DNA of 43,625 nt from positions 1 through 43,625 of the forward strand of contig FR891151.1 of assembly GCA_000433515.1 (NCBI GenBank), in the 5' to 3' direction. This DNA is from Candidatus Colimorpha enterica (lineage in GTDB: Bacteria; Bacillota; Clostridia; Oscillospirales; CAG-272). The notes below the pieces were generated by a model. The model did no database searches and was not told the DNA's origin. It saw only the letters and a list, made by a program, of their open reading frames with translations. Shown piece after piece: positions 31,498 to 40,112 of the stretch (the stretch's first letter is position 1; each line of letters begins with the position of its first letter). The position numbers were made by a program, and so were the translations under genes.

Positions 31498-33177
31498 ATG
31501 GATTCCAAAGCAAAGCTCAGCAAAAGAAATAAAGAAGGCTACTATATAGTCAAGCCGGTCAACAGCATAAAGGAAATGCTGAAAGCCGCAAAGGACGAGG
31601 CGGGCGACTGGGACGCTTATCAGTACAGGATCCCGGACGACCCGGAGAACGGTATCCGTCATATCACATATAAGGAATTCTACGAAACGACAGAGAATCT
31701 CGGCGCGGCACTGACCGACATGGGTCTCGGAAATGCGCACATCGCCTGTCTCGGCGACAACAGCTACCCGTGGATAGTTGCCTATCTTACCGTTCTGAAG
31801 TCTGCCGGAGTGTTTGTTCCGATCGACAGGGAGCTGCCGGCTGACGATATTCTCCGCATCGTAAACGACAGCGACAGCACCGCGATATTCTGCGGCAGGC
31901 GGTTCGAGCAGATGATCCTCGACAACCGCGACAGGCTCCCGGCGATAAAGTATGTCATTTCGCTTGACGCGGAGGAGAACACCGACGATATGTACTCAAT
32001 GACCGCGCTCATCGAACGCGGAAGGTCGTTTGACCGCACGGAGTATGACTCGCTGAAGTCCGACGAAAACGGGCTGAAAATGCTTGTCTACACCTCCGGC
32101 ACGACCGGCATCGCAAAGGGCGTCATGCTCAGCGAGCACAACCTTGTCTCCGGCGTCTATTACGGACTTCAGGTTTCACAGCCGCTCAGCAAGGGACTGT
32201 CGGTGCTTCCGTACAATCACACATACGAATCGGTCTGCGATATCCTTGTGTCGATACACAAGCACTCCACGCTCTGCATAAACGACTCCCTCAAGGCGGT
32301 GGTCAAAAACCTTCAGCTGTTCAAGCCGGATTATATCTACCTTGTTCCCGCGTTCCTTGAGCTGTTCTATTCAAACATCATGCGCACCCTGAAGAAGCAG
32401 GGCAAGGACAAGCTGGTATTCAGCATGATCGAAAAGTCAAACAAGCTCCGCAAGGTCGGAATCGATATGCGTAAGGTCTTTTTCGGAAAGATAACCGAAT
32501 CCTTCGGAGGAAACCTGAAGAAGATCGTCTGCGGCGGCGCTCCGATACGTCCCGAGATCGGAAAGTTCTTCGGCGATATCGGGATCTGGGTCATCGGAGG
32601 CTACGGGATCACCGAGTGCTCTCCGCTTGTCTCGGTCAACGATGAAAGCGCGAACGACTATAACACCGTCGGAAGAAGGCTTCCGTGCCTTGAGTGGAAG
32701 GTTGACGCGCCCAACGACGAGGGAATCGGCGAGATCTGCGTAAAGGGTGACGTCGTAATGCTCGGCTACTACAAGCAGCCCGAAAAGACCGCAGAGGTGA
32801 TTCAGGACGGCTGGTTCAGAACCGGCGACTACGGCTTCATCACCCCGGAGGACTGGCTCGTCATCACCGGACGCAAGAAGAACATCATTGTCCTTACAAA
32901 CGGTAAGAATATCTACCCCGAGGAGATCGAGGGATATATCATGCAGATAGATTACGTCATCGAGGCTGTCGTCAGAGGCGTGAAGAACGACCACGGACAG
33001 GAAACTCACCTCATGGCGGAGGTATACCTTGACGGTGAACACGAAAAGCAGGATGTCCTTCGCGACATTCAGAAAAAGCTCTCGGTTCTGCCGGGCTACA
33101 AAACAGTTTCCACGGTCGAGATCCGAAAGGAGCCGTTTGCAAAGACCACGTCGAATAAGATCAAAAGAACTTATTGA
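31498..33177 (+). CDS. Acyl-ACP/long-chain acyl-CoA synthetase (second of two)
   Basis: A 559-residue ANL enzyme of the long-chain type: VYTSGTTGIAKGVMLSEHNL near residue 195, GGYGITECSPLVSVN near 365, WFRTGDYG near 435, GRKKNIIVLTNGKNIYPEEIE near 457, and the A10 Lys in FAKTTSNKIKR at the C-terminus. Because it follows the ACP gene directly, it is best read as the synthetase that charges that ACP, like AcsA of the Caulobacter sphingolipid locus. I prefer ATG 31498, 9 bases after AAAGG; ATG 31489, overlapping the ACP stop, is the alternative. It is the last gene of the operon, before a strong terminator. Confidence 0.85.
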   Translation: MDSKAKLSKRNKEGYYIVKPVNSIKEMLKAAKDEAGDWDAYQYRIPDDPENGIRHITYKEFYETTENLGAALTDMGLGNAHIACLGDNSYPWIVAYLTVLKSAGVFVPIDRELPADDILRIVNDSDSTAIFCGRRFEQMILDNRDRLPAIKYVISLDAEENTDDMYSMTALIERGRSFDRTEYDSLKSDENGLKMLVYTSGTTGIAKGVMLSEHNLVSGVYYGLQVSQPLSKGLSVLPYNHTYESVCDILVSIHKHSTLCINDSLKAVVKNLQLFKPDYIYLVPAFLELFYSNIMRTLKKQGKDKLVFSMIEKSNKLRKVGIDMRKVFFGKITESFGGNLKKIVCGGAPIRPEIGKFFGDIGIWVIGGYGITECSPLVSVNDESANDYNTVGRRLPCLEWKVDAPNDEGIGEICVKGDVVMLGYYKQPEKTAEVIQDGWFRTGDYGFITPEDWLVITGRKKNIIVLTNGKNIYPEEIEGYIMQIDYVIEAVVRGVKNDHGQETHLMAEVYLDGEHEKQDVLRDIQKKLSVLPGYKTVSTVEIRKEPFAKTTSNKIKRTY

Positions 33178-33212
33178 CAATTGCGGATTTTAATCACATT
33201 AACTGCTTCGGA

Positions 33213-33256
33213 AAAGCCATCAGATAACCCTTTGCACGGGAGTCTGATGGCTTTTT
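33213..33256 (+). terminator. Terminator of the lipid operon
   Basis: AAAGCCATCAGA pairs with TCTGATGGCTTT, followed by a T run. Confidence 0.85.
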
Positions 33257-33455
33257 TCACCATGAATCAGGACGTAAACTCGTAAATCCACTGAAAAACG
33301 TCCAACAGACTGCATTTGTGCTGGAAATAACTGCAACTGCTATAATTTATCTTTGTTTGTATTACCGGGTTGGACACACCTGCGGGCAATTTAGCTTGGT
33401 AAGCACGTTGACTCAGTATTGATGAAATCAGACAGCTTTGTGACGATAACTGCCA

Positions 33456-33484
33456 TTGACTGACGTGAAAAAACACTATATAAT
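33456..33484 (+). promoter_or_regulatory. Promoter of the NPCBM-protein gene
   Basis: TTGACT, 17-bp spacer, TATAAT. A leader of about 140 bases follows, with small dyads at 33527-33540 and 33562-33573 that I could not match to a riboswitch. Nothing else is seen between 33257 and 33632. Confidence 0.7.
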
Positions 33485-33632
33485 ATAGGGGTACAGCAAG
33501 TCATTTTAATGTATTTATCACAAAAGACTGCTTAAACAGTTACGCGATCATCCGCACGTCGGGACAGTGCTGTCGTCCGGCGCACCCGGCGCGGGTCATC
33601 ATAAATATTTCATTCCCGAAAGGATAAACAAG

Positions 33633-34781
33633 ATGAAAATGTCGAAACGTATTGCTTCTCTTCTCATCACCGTTATCATGCTACTCGGCATGATGACCGT
33701 GTTTGCAAGTGCAGTTGACGCAAGTGCAGCTGACGCGAGCATCAAGCTCAAGAATTGGAATCGAAACGATGTATTCAACTTTGAGTACACCGGAGCAAAT
33801 GAAGGATCATGGGTGGGAATATACCTTGCAAGTGAGACACCCAGTGACGGCACTCCCGCAATTATGTGGAAGTCTGTTGATGCCGGCAGCGGTGAGGCTA
33901 TGATTGCCAACGGCGCTATCAACGGAAACCAGGACGGTAAGGGCGGTGCAAAGTACAGTGACGCTTATACCAATCTTCTTCCGGGTGATTATAAGATCTG
34001 TCTCTTCAAGGATGGCGGATACGAAGTAATCGCAAGTGAGAAGTTCACCGTCAGACAGTATGATGTCAAGAAAGACGGAACGAGCACTTATCTCTCTGAT
34101 CTTCAGTGGGTTTCTTTTGTGAACTACAGAAACACTTCCGATGATCTTAAAAGCGATTCTAATCCTGATGGTCTTACACTTGAGGCAATGGGAGGAAACC
34201 GTCCGTTTTTGGATGCTCAGAACGGCGCATTTGATCCGACTGCCAACGGATATACTTATTACCCCAGTGACACCGCGCTTGTTTCTACAATAAATGTCGG
34301 CGGTCTCTATTATGAGAAGGGCATTTCGATCGCTATCAGAAAGATCACTGATGTGGACGAGATGAAGGAATTCAAGGGCAACAAAGAAAAGTATGCGGAA
34401 ATCGTTTATGATATAAGCAATCTCGATGTTAACAATTTCTCCTGTGTGTTCGGAAAAAACTACCTCGGACAGAAGGGCAACAACATCGGCGGTTGTGAGA
34501 TTCTTGCAGACGACAAGGTTATCTACACTTCTCCTGCCGAACAGATGGAAAAGAAGGATGCTGTTGAAGTAAAGTGCGAAATTCCTGCAGGAACTAAGCA
34601 GCTTACTCTTCGTGCCTATTCCACATCCCAGACTCATGCTGACGGTGGTGTTGCTTTTGCCGATGCAAAGCTTTACAAAACCGGAAGTGCTTCCACATCC
34701 GACATGGGCATCGCGGTTTCCGCCATTGCTCTCGTCGTTGCCGCTTCCGCGGCAGCAGTTGCTCTCTCCAAGAAGCACTGA
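33633..34781 (+). CDS. Secreted NPCBM-domain surface protein
   Basis: A 382-residue exported protein. The signal peptide (MKMSKRIASLLITVIMLLGM, ending ASA) is followed by a beta-rich domain (residues about 30-130: NWNRNDVFNFEYTG, LLPGDYKICLFKDGGYEVI). An NPCBM-like sugar-binding domain spans about 140-355 (LSDLQWVSF, NVGGLYYEKGISI, CEILADDKVIYTS, LTLRAYST). The last 25 residues are hydrophobic and end KKH, an anchoring tail much like that of the protein at the left end of the window. The start is ATG 33633 with AAAGG 9 bases upstream; the longer frame from 33567 lacks a signal peptide at its start. The ligand is unknown. Confidence 0.75.
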   Translation: MKMSKRIASLLITVIMLLGMMTVFASAVDASAADASIKLKNWNRNDVFNFEYTGANEGSWVGIYLASETPSDGTPAIMWKSVDAGSGEAMIANGAINGNQDGKGGAKYSDAYTNLLPGDYKICLFKDGGYEVIASEKFTVRQYDVKKDGTSTYLSDLQWVSFVNYRNTSDDLKSDSNPDGLTLEAMGGNRPFLDAQNGAFDPTANGYTYYPSDTALVSTINVGGLYYEKGISIAIRKITDVDEMKEFKGNKEKYAEIVYDISNLDVNNFSCVFGKNYLGQKGNNIGGCEILADDKVIYTSPAEQMEKKDAVEVKCEIPAGTKQLTLRAYSTSQTHADGGVAFADAKLYKTGSASTSDMGIAVSAIALVVAASAAAVALSKKH

Positions 34782-34798
34782 ACTGAGACAATAAGAGA

Positions 34799-34836
34799 CA
34801 GCCATCTGACAACCGGACGACACCGTCAGATGGCTG
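34799..34836 (+). terminator. Stem-loop after the NPCBM gene
   Basis: A perfect 12-bp stem, CAGCCATCTGAC with GTCAGATGGCTG. The T tail is weak, so it may be an mRNA-processing or partial terminator before the lipoprotein gene. Confidence 0.6.
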
Positions 34837-34869
34837 GCGTCAGTTATTCTCCACAATGAGGTTATTCAA

Positions 34870-36411
34870 ATGAAAGTGAAAAAATTCCTGATAGCCGCAA
34901 CAGCAGTGCTTCTTGCCCTCCTTGCCTCCTGCGGCACAACAGGCACACCGGGGTCATCGACAGCGGGCGGCGGTTCAGGCTCACCCGGAACCTCCGGTGT
35001 TTCTTCCGGTTCTTCCGATACAGACGACAGCCCCCTTTATGTCGCCGATTATCTTCCCACGCCTGATCTTAAAGGGCTTGAGTTCAATATTCTCAACATT
35101 GACAAGAACCAGACTCAGCTTATTCTTGAATTCGCGCCCGATGCTTCGTCCGACAATATTATCAGCGCGGCGCTCTATAAGCGCAACAATATAATTCAGA
35201 ATCGCTATAACATGGTCTTCGTCGAGGATGTCGGCGGAAATTACAAGGATCTTGATACAAAATTCAGCCAGATTATTTCTTCCGGTGAAACAAAGTATTC
35301 GCTTGTAACCATGATACAGAGATATGCCTTTGCCAAGGCAATGAGCGGCTACTGTGTCCTTGTTGACGACCTTCCCAACCTTGATGTCACTCAGCCCTGG
35401 TATGTCCAGGACGTGAACGAGCAGTTCTCGATTGCCGGTGTCAAGGTGTTTGCATACAGCGACGAGTGCATAAATCTGTTTGAGCAGACGATGTGCATAC
35501 TCTACAACAAGAATATTGTCAATAATTCTCAGAACCTTGTCGATCCTTATGACCTTGTCAAAGCCGGAACATGGACCGTTGACAAGTTCCTTGAGCAGGC
35601 AAGGCTCGGCACGCAGGACATTGACGGTTATGAACCGATAAATGACAACGATATTATCGGAATCGTCGGCACACAGGATTTCCTGTATCCGACATTCTGG
35701 ATCGGCGCAGGACTCAATTCCGTCAAGAAGAATGACGACGGAGTCCCGAGCTTCAAGACAGCAACCGATGAGAAGTTCATCACACTCATGGACAAGATTC
35801 TTGAGTATGTCAAGATGGACGGCGTGTTCTTTGACCTCTGGGTAGACACCCCCGCTGTATATCAGTATCCCGATCCCGGCGAGTCCGCAAGAATGATATT
35901 CGAGAACGACCACGCACTTTATACCATCACTGTAGTAAGCGATATCATGCAGCACAACAAAATGAAGTCTGATTTCGGTATCGCTCCTGCCCCCAAGCTC
36001 GACGAGACTCAGGAGAGCTACAAGTCACGCGTCATCGACGGCTGGCTTAAGGTTGTGCCCAACACAAACAAGGACCTTTTCACGACCAGCCTTATCATGG
36101 AGGCTCTTGCCGTAGAGAGCAAGAACTATGTGTACGGACCCTACTACAAGCAGGCACTTCAGGGACGCTATACCCGTGACGATGAAGGAAAGTCCAACGA
36201 GATGCTTGACCTCATCTTCAACACACGTACTCAGGATCTCGGTGATACGGCATGGAAATCAAGCGTCAGCACGATATTCATGAGCTGCTTTGCCAGAAAG
36301 TCCGCCACCTTTGCCTCCGATGCGGCAAGGTATGAGGATGAAATCAACTACAATATTAAGAAAGAAGTCAAGAAGATAACCTCCGGAGAGCTCGGAGGCA
36401 AAAAGTCCTGA
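34870..36411 (+). CDS. Extracellular solute-binding lipoprotein (sugar ABC type)
   Basis: A 513-residue lipoprotein with lipobox LLASC (Cys21), then a Gly/Ser-rich linker to about residue 55. The mature part has the type 1 binding-protein pattern: LIEFAP-like strand, IISAALYKRNNIIQNRYNM, GVKVFAYSDECINLFEQTMCILYNKNIV, PYDLVKAGTWTVDKFLEQAR and DFGIAPAPKLDE. It should bind an oligosaccharide outside the membrane. No permease or ATPase is near, so it is an orphan or shares a transporter encoded elsewhere. It follows the NPCBM protein after a weak terminator, and both may be expressed together. Confidence 0.82.
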   Translation: MKVKKFLIAATAVLLALLASCGTTGTPGSSTAGGGSGSPGTSGVSSGSSDTDDSPLYVADYLPTPDLKGLEFNILNIDKNQTQLILEFAPDASSDNIISAALYKRNNIIQNRYNMVFVEDVGGNYKDLDTKFSQIISSGETKYSLVTMIQRYAFAKAMSGYCVLVDDLPNLDVTQPWYVQDVNEQFSIAGVKVFAYSDECINLFEQTMCILYNKNIVNNSQNLVDPYDLVKAGTWTVDKFLEQARLGTQDIDGYEPINDNDIIGIVGTQDFLYPTFWIGAGLNSVKKNDDGVPSFKTATDEKFITLMDKILEYVKMDGVFFDLWVDTPAVYQYPDPGESARMIFENDHALYTITVVSDIMQHNKMKSDFGIAPAPKLDETQESYKSRVIDGWLKVVPNTNKDLFTTSLIMEALAVESKNYVYGPYYKQALQGRYTRDDEGKSNEMLDLIFNTRTQDLGDTAWKSSVSTIFMSCFARKSATFASDAARYEDEINYNIKKEVKKITSGELGGKKS

Positions 36412-36424
36412 CATTCACTTAAAA

Positions 36425-36466
36425 AACCGCCGCCCGACCGTATGAACGGAAGGACGGCGGTTTTTA
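36425..36466. terminator. Bidirectional terminator
   Basis: AACCGCCG with CGGCGGTT and A/T runs on both sides, between the lipoprotein gene and the convergent galE. Confidence 0.8.
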
Positions 36467-36474
36467 TGTTCTAT

Positions 36475-37491
36475 TTATCCTGCAAGCCCGTTCGGGTTTT
36501 TAAGGAGCGCATTCCATGAGTCGCGGCACATATCTTCAAGAGACAGCTTTGCTTCCCAGCCAAGCTCGCGCCTTGCCTTGTCCGGAGAAGCGTAGCACTC
36601 CGCGATATCCCCGGGACGGCGGGGAGCGATGACATAGGGGACATTGACACCGGTAGCCTTTATGAAGGTGTTGACAACGTCAAGCACGCTGTAGCCGTGA
36701 CCGGTGCCGAGGTTGAATATCCCGACCCCGCTGTGCTCAGAAACATAATCAAGGGCGGCTGTGTGTCCCGCGGCAAGATCCGTGACGTGTATGTAGTCGC
36801 GAACCCCTGTCCCGTCAGGTGTGGGGTAGTCGTTGCCGAAGACATTCAGATGATCGATTTTTCCTGCGGCGACCTTCACGATATATGGCATGAGGTTGTT
36901 CGGAATCCCGTTCGGATCCTCAAGAAGCAACCCGCTCTTATGCGCTCCGATGGGGTTGAAGTAGCGGAGAAGCACAACGGAAAGCTCCGGGTCGGCATGA
37001 GCCGCATCCTCAAGGATGTTTTCGATCATGAACTTTGTTTTGCCGTAAGGGTTGGAGCAGTTTCCGACCGGCATATCCTCGGTTATCGGCACGGTGGCAG
37101 GGTCGCCGTAAACCGTTGCGGAAGAGCTGAAAATTATTTTATTGCACCCGTACTTCTTCATTGTCTCAAGCAGGGTGAAGGTGGAATCGAGGTTGTTTCT
37201 GTAATAGAGTAGAGGAAGTCTGACCGACTCTCCGACAGCCTTGAGCCCGGCAAAGTGGATGACGGCGTCGATACTGTTTTCCGCGAAAACGGTTTCGAGC
37301 TTTTCACGGTCGGCAACGTCGATTGCGTAGAGCTTTACATCCTTTCCGGTAATTTTTCTGATTCGGTTGACCGCCTCTGGCTTGCTGTTGACGAAATTGT
37401 CGGCAATGACGACCTCGTGACCCTTTTCAAGAAGCCCGACGGCAGTGTGAGAGCCGATGAATCCGGCACCGCCGGTAAGCAGAACTTTCAT
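36475..37491 (-). CDS. galE: UDP-glucose 4-epimerase
   Basis: A 338-residue GalE. The NAD loop is GGAGFIGSHT (residues 7-16); FSSSATVYGDP (121-131) carries the catalytic Ser/Thr, and NPYGKTKFM the Tyr149-xxx-Lys153 pair. NPIGAHKSG, GTGVRDYIHVTDL and RRPGDIAECYASPDKA are typical of bacterial GalE of normal length. It interconverts UDP-galactose and UDP-glucose, the step needed to use galactose-1-phosphate of the sort the GH112 enzyme releases. It is transcribed alone from its own promoter. Confidence 0.95.
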   Translation of the reverse strand: MKVLLTGGAGFIGSHTAVGLLEKGHEVVIADNFVNSKPEAVNRIRKITGKDVKLYAIDVADREKLETVFAENSIDAVIHFAGLKAVGESVRLPLLYYRNNLDSTFTLLETMKKYGCNKIIFSSSATVYGDPATVPITEDMPVGNCSNPYGKTKFMIENILEDAAHADPELSVVLLRYFNPIGAHKSGLLLEDPNGIPNNLMPYIVKVAAGKIDHLNVFGNDYPTPDGTGVRDYIHVTDLAAGHTAALDYVSEHSGVGIFNLGTGHGYSVLDVVNTFIKATGVNVPYVIAPRRPGDIAECYASPDKARRELGWEAKLSLEDMCRDSWNALLKNPNGLAG

Positions 37492-37525
37492 AATATCATC
37501 TCCTGATTATCTTTTTCGTGATTAC

Positions 37526-37554
37526 AGTATAACACAGGATTTTCGCTTTGTAAA
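37526..37554 (-). promoter_or_regulatory. galE promoter
   Basis: Minus strand TTTACA, 17-bp spacer, TATACT, with AGGAG before the start codon. Confidence 0.65.
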
Positions 37555-37629
37555 TATGAAAATGTTCGTTCCGATATGAATTATCATACTATTTTGAGAT
37601 ACCGGATATAACAAAATTCGACTAAGGAC

Positions 37630-37659
37630 TTGACCTCAGACCGGTTCGCGTGATATAAT
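37630..37659 (+). promoter_or_regulatory. Promoter of the LytM-domain gene
   Basis: TTGACC, 18-bp spacer, TATAAT, about 50 bases before the TTG start codon. Confidence 0.65.
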
Positions 37660-37707
37660 AGATACATGAAACGTAATTTCCGGGCACTGCCCTGAAAGGA
37701 GACTCAA

Positions 37708-39393
37708 TTGAACAGCGATCTTAAAAAGAAAATCATAATTACCGTTGCCGTCTGCCTCGTGCTTATCCTGCCGACGGTTGCCGCATTCATAGCATACTCT
37801 TCCGCAAGGAACAATCCCGTCACAAGAAAGTCGGTAAGCGGCATTTCGGTCGTAACTCCCGACGGCGGCAGCTTTGATTTCTCCCGCAAAGCACCGGAAT
37901 CCGGCAGTCAGAGCACCTGGAAAACCATCTCGGAGTGCTTTTTCACCATGAACGAGTCGGGAAAGACCGTCGATGCTCTCCCCGCGCCGGAAAGTGAGTA
38001 TAAATGCTTTACCGTTACATACTCAAGCTACAATCTCAAATCCGAATACCGCTACTACATAACCCGCGACCCGGATAATTCCTACTTCCGCGATTCGGCC
38101 GGAAGATATCATAAAATCTCGTCCGAGGCAGTAACCGCGTTTCTTTCGACCGAGTACGCGACAAGCGTTTTTCCGTCCGCCGCCCAGCCCACGCTGACGG
38201 TAGCCGGCACGCAGAATGTTCTGCCGCAGTCGATGCAGTGGAAGTTCCTCGGCTACAGGGATGAATTTTACGACGGTACGGTCAGTGTCATAAATACAGT
38301 CCCGACCTGTGATGTGTCAGGCGGACTTGAGATGAAGTTTGACACCGAGCCGGACTATCTCTATGTTGAGCTGACCGACAAAGACGGCAACCGTGTTTTC
38401 GAGGACAATTATGACAGACTTGACGCAACCCTGTTTGCCGATAACACGGTCTACAACGTCACAGTCACGGCAAAATGGTACGAAGCCGACGGAAGAACAA
38501 ACTACGGCGAGGGCGTTTACAGATTCATAGCAAACGTGCTTTCTCCGGCGGTATTCTATCTCAATACCCCGTCGATCGAATACGGTGACTTCGTCATAGT
38601 TTCGGCAAAGAATATTGTTGACAAATCGCTTATCGGCTTCACATCAGAGCCGGCTATAAATTTCACGCCGGTATTCACGGAGTACGGCGGATATTATCAT
38701 GCGGTTATCCCGCTTTCTCTCGACCTTGTCAGCGCAAACAACAAGGCACCGTCATATTCCTTTACATTCTCGTACGGCGGTGTGTATCAGGAGCTTACTT
38801 TCAATGCCTCAGTCCGGAAGGTAAACAAAGGCTATCTCAATATTTCTGCAGACAAGTGCAGGGAATACTACAACGAGACGACCCGGAAAGAGTTTTCCGA
38901 TACTTTTGCTCCGGTTTTTGCCGCAGATTGCGGAACGGTATACTGGATAGACGATAATATGCTGATAACACCTACAACAAGAAACGTCAGAATGGGCTTC
39001 GGCTTCTATACCCAGCTTTCCGGAACGAAAGAAACCTTCACACATGAAGGCGTTGATTTCAAGGTGGTTAAGGGCGACTCTGTCGGCTCCTGCCTGCCCG
39101 GAAAGGTCGTTTTCGTCGGCGAAACCAAGATATCCGGAAAAACCGTTGTCATCGACCACGGCGCGGGGCTTAAATCGCTATACGCGAATATGAGCTCGAC
39201 CTCGGTCAGCGTCGGTGACATCATTGAAAAGGGACACATCATCGGGGTTGTCGGCTCGACCGGGCTCTGCGCCGGAACCACGCTTCACTTCGGACTCTAT
39301 GCCGGTAATGTCCCGGTAAGGTATTACAGCTCAGCCGATAACGGCGTTCAGATTTCCGAGGCAGTCAGAAACGCCATAGCCGGCAGAAAATAA
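37708..39393 (+). CDS. Membrane-anchored protein with degenerate LytM/M23 domain
   Basis: A 561-residue protein with one N-terminal transmembrane helix (residues 7-30), a long beta-rich extracytoplasmic part with repeated Ig-like strands, and a C-terminal LytM fold. Metal ligands are kept: His446 and Asp450 in HEGVDF, and His527 in TTLHFGLY. The two catalytic histidines of active M23 enzymes are changed: N494 in YANM (normally YxH) and T525 in TLH (normally HxH). It may therefore bind peptidoglycan or activate another hydrolase, as inactive LytM proteins such as SpoIIQ do, instead of cutting. The start is TTG 37708 behind AAAGGAG. Confidence 0.78.
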   Translation: MNSDLKKKIIITVAVCLVLILPTVAAFIAYSSARNNPVTRKSVSGISVVTPDGGSFDFSRKAPESGSQSTWKTISECFFTMNESGKTVDALPAPESEYKCFTVTYSSYNLKSEYRYYITRDPDNSYFRDSAGRYHKISSEAVTAFLSTEYATSVFPSAAQPTLTVAGTQNVLPQSMQWKFLGYRDEFYDGTVSVINTVPTCDVSGGLEMKFDTEPDYLYVELTDKDGNRVFEDNYDRLDATLFADNTVYNVTVTAKWYEADGRTNYGEGVYRFIANVLSPAVFYLNTPSIEYGDFVIVSAKNIVDKSLIGFTSEPAINFTPVFTEYGGYYHAVIPLSLDLVSANNKAPSYSFTFSYGGVYQELTFNASVRKVNKGYLNISADKCREYYNETTRKEFSDTFAPVFAADCGTVYWIDDNMLITPTTRNVRMGFGFYTQLSGTKETFTHEGVDFKVVKGDSVGSCLPGKVVFVGETKISGKTVVIDHGAGLKSLYANMSSTSVSVGDIIEKGHIIGVVGSTGLCAGTTLHFGLYAGNVPVRYYSSADNGVQISEAVRNAIAGRK

Positions 39394-39412
39394 AACTGCA
39401 AATAAATCAGGA

Positions 39413-39450
39413 ACAACCGCAGTCCGGGCAGTGGACTGCGGTTGTTTTGA
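39413..39450. terminator. Bidirectional terminator
   Basis: A perfect 13-bp stem, ACAACCGCAGTCC with GGACTGCGGTTGT, then TTTTG. It lies between convergent genes. Confidence 0.85.
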
Positions 39451-39464
39451 TATTCGGCAAGAAA

Positions 39465-40112
39465 TTATCTCTGTTTAATGTCGGAGATTGCGGCAACAAG
39501 TATCGCTCCGGTGTCGGGATTCTCCGACAGAACATAAAGCTGCGGCCGGGTCACTCCGCTGTCAAGATCATCGCGGAAGGTGCCGTTGTTTCTGCGTATG
39601 GCATACCGTACTTCAAATTCATAGAGCGTCGTACCGTCGTCGCAGTCCTCATAGCGGAGCAGTATCGCCTCCATGTCATACATCATCTGCATGGTAAAGC
39701 GGTCTTTTGCGCCGTTTTTCTTAATATACGCCTCGGTGAAAAGGGAATTGTACTTATCGCTGTCACCCATAATGACGGAGCTGAAGTACTCCCTGAAAAA
39801 CCGGGCGGTTCTGTGCGCGGAATTATAGGAATTATCGTCGGTAAGTATCGCCGTCGAGGTTCCCCCGTCATCCGAGAAGTGAAGTGAACGGTCGAGGTCA
39901 AGATAAGCCTCGTCGGTGAAAATATCAAAGTCATAATCGGGGTTGAAGAGGAATATCGGCTCTCCTGTCCCGGCGTCCTCCTGCCGCGGTCTGTCGGAAA
40001 GTCCTTTTTCAAGTGCAATGTCGAAGAGAACGAGCACCGCAAAGACCGTCAGAATAATTGCCGCGATCTTCAGTAATCGTTTTTTGCCGTTGTTTGCGGA
40101 TTTGTCATTCAT
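39465..40112 (-). CDS. Membrane-anchored hypothetical protein in the folate operon
   Basis: A 215-residue protein with a basic N-terminus, one transmembrane helix (residues 14-33, LKIAAIILTVFAVLVLFDIAL) and an acidic extracytoplasmic domain. The latter contains ARFFREYFSSVIMGDSDKYN and a beta-sheet (YEFEVRYAIRRNNGTFRDDL, RPQLYVLSENPDTGAILVAA), a fold reminiscent of NTF2-like or SnoaL-like domains. It overlaps folC by 4 bases, so it is co-translated and lies under the same riboswitch. No role in folate metabolism is evident. Confidence 0.7.
   Translation of the reverse strand: MNDKSANNGKKRLLKIAAIILTVFAVLVLFDIALEKGLSDRPRQEDAGTGEPIFLFNPDYDFDIFTDEAYLDLDRSLHFSDDGGTSTAILTDDNSYNSAHRTARFFREYFSSVIMGDSDKYNSLFTEAYIKKNGAKDRFTMQMMYDMEAILLRYEDCDDGTTLYEFEVRYAIRRNNGTFRDDLDSGVTRPQLYVLSENPDTGAILVAAISDIKQR

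Noticed and set aside
33485..33632. Riboswitch in the NPCBM leader
   Set aside because: The leader has small dyads but no core motif of a riboswitch class I know.
33807..35955. Two long minus-strand frames (349 and 324 codons)
   Set aside because: They are antisense to the NPCBM and solute-binding genes, which have clear signal peptides and ribosome sites.
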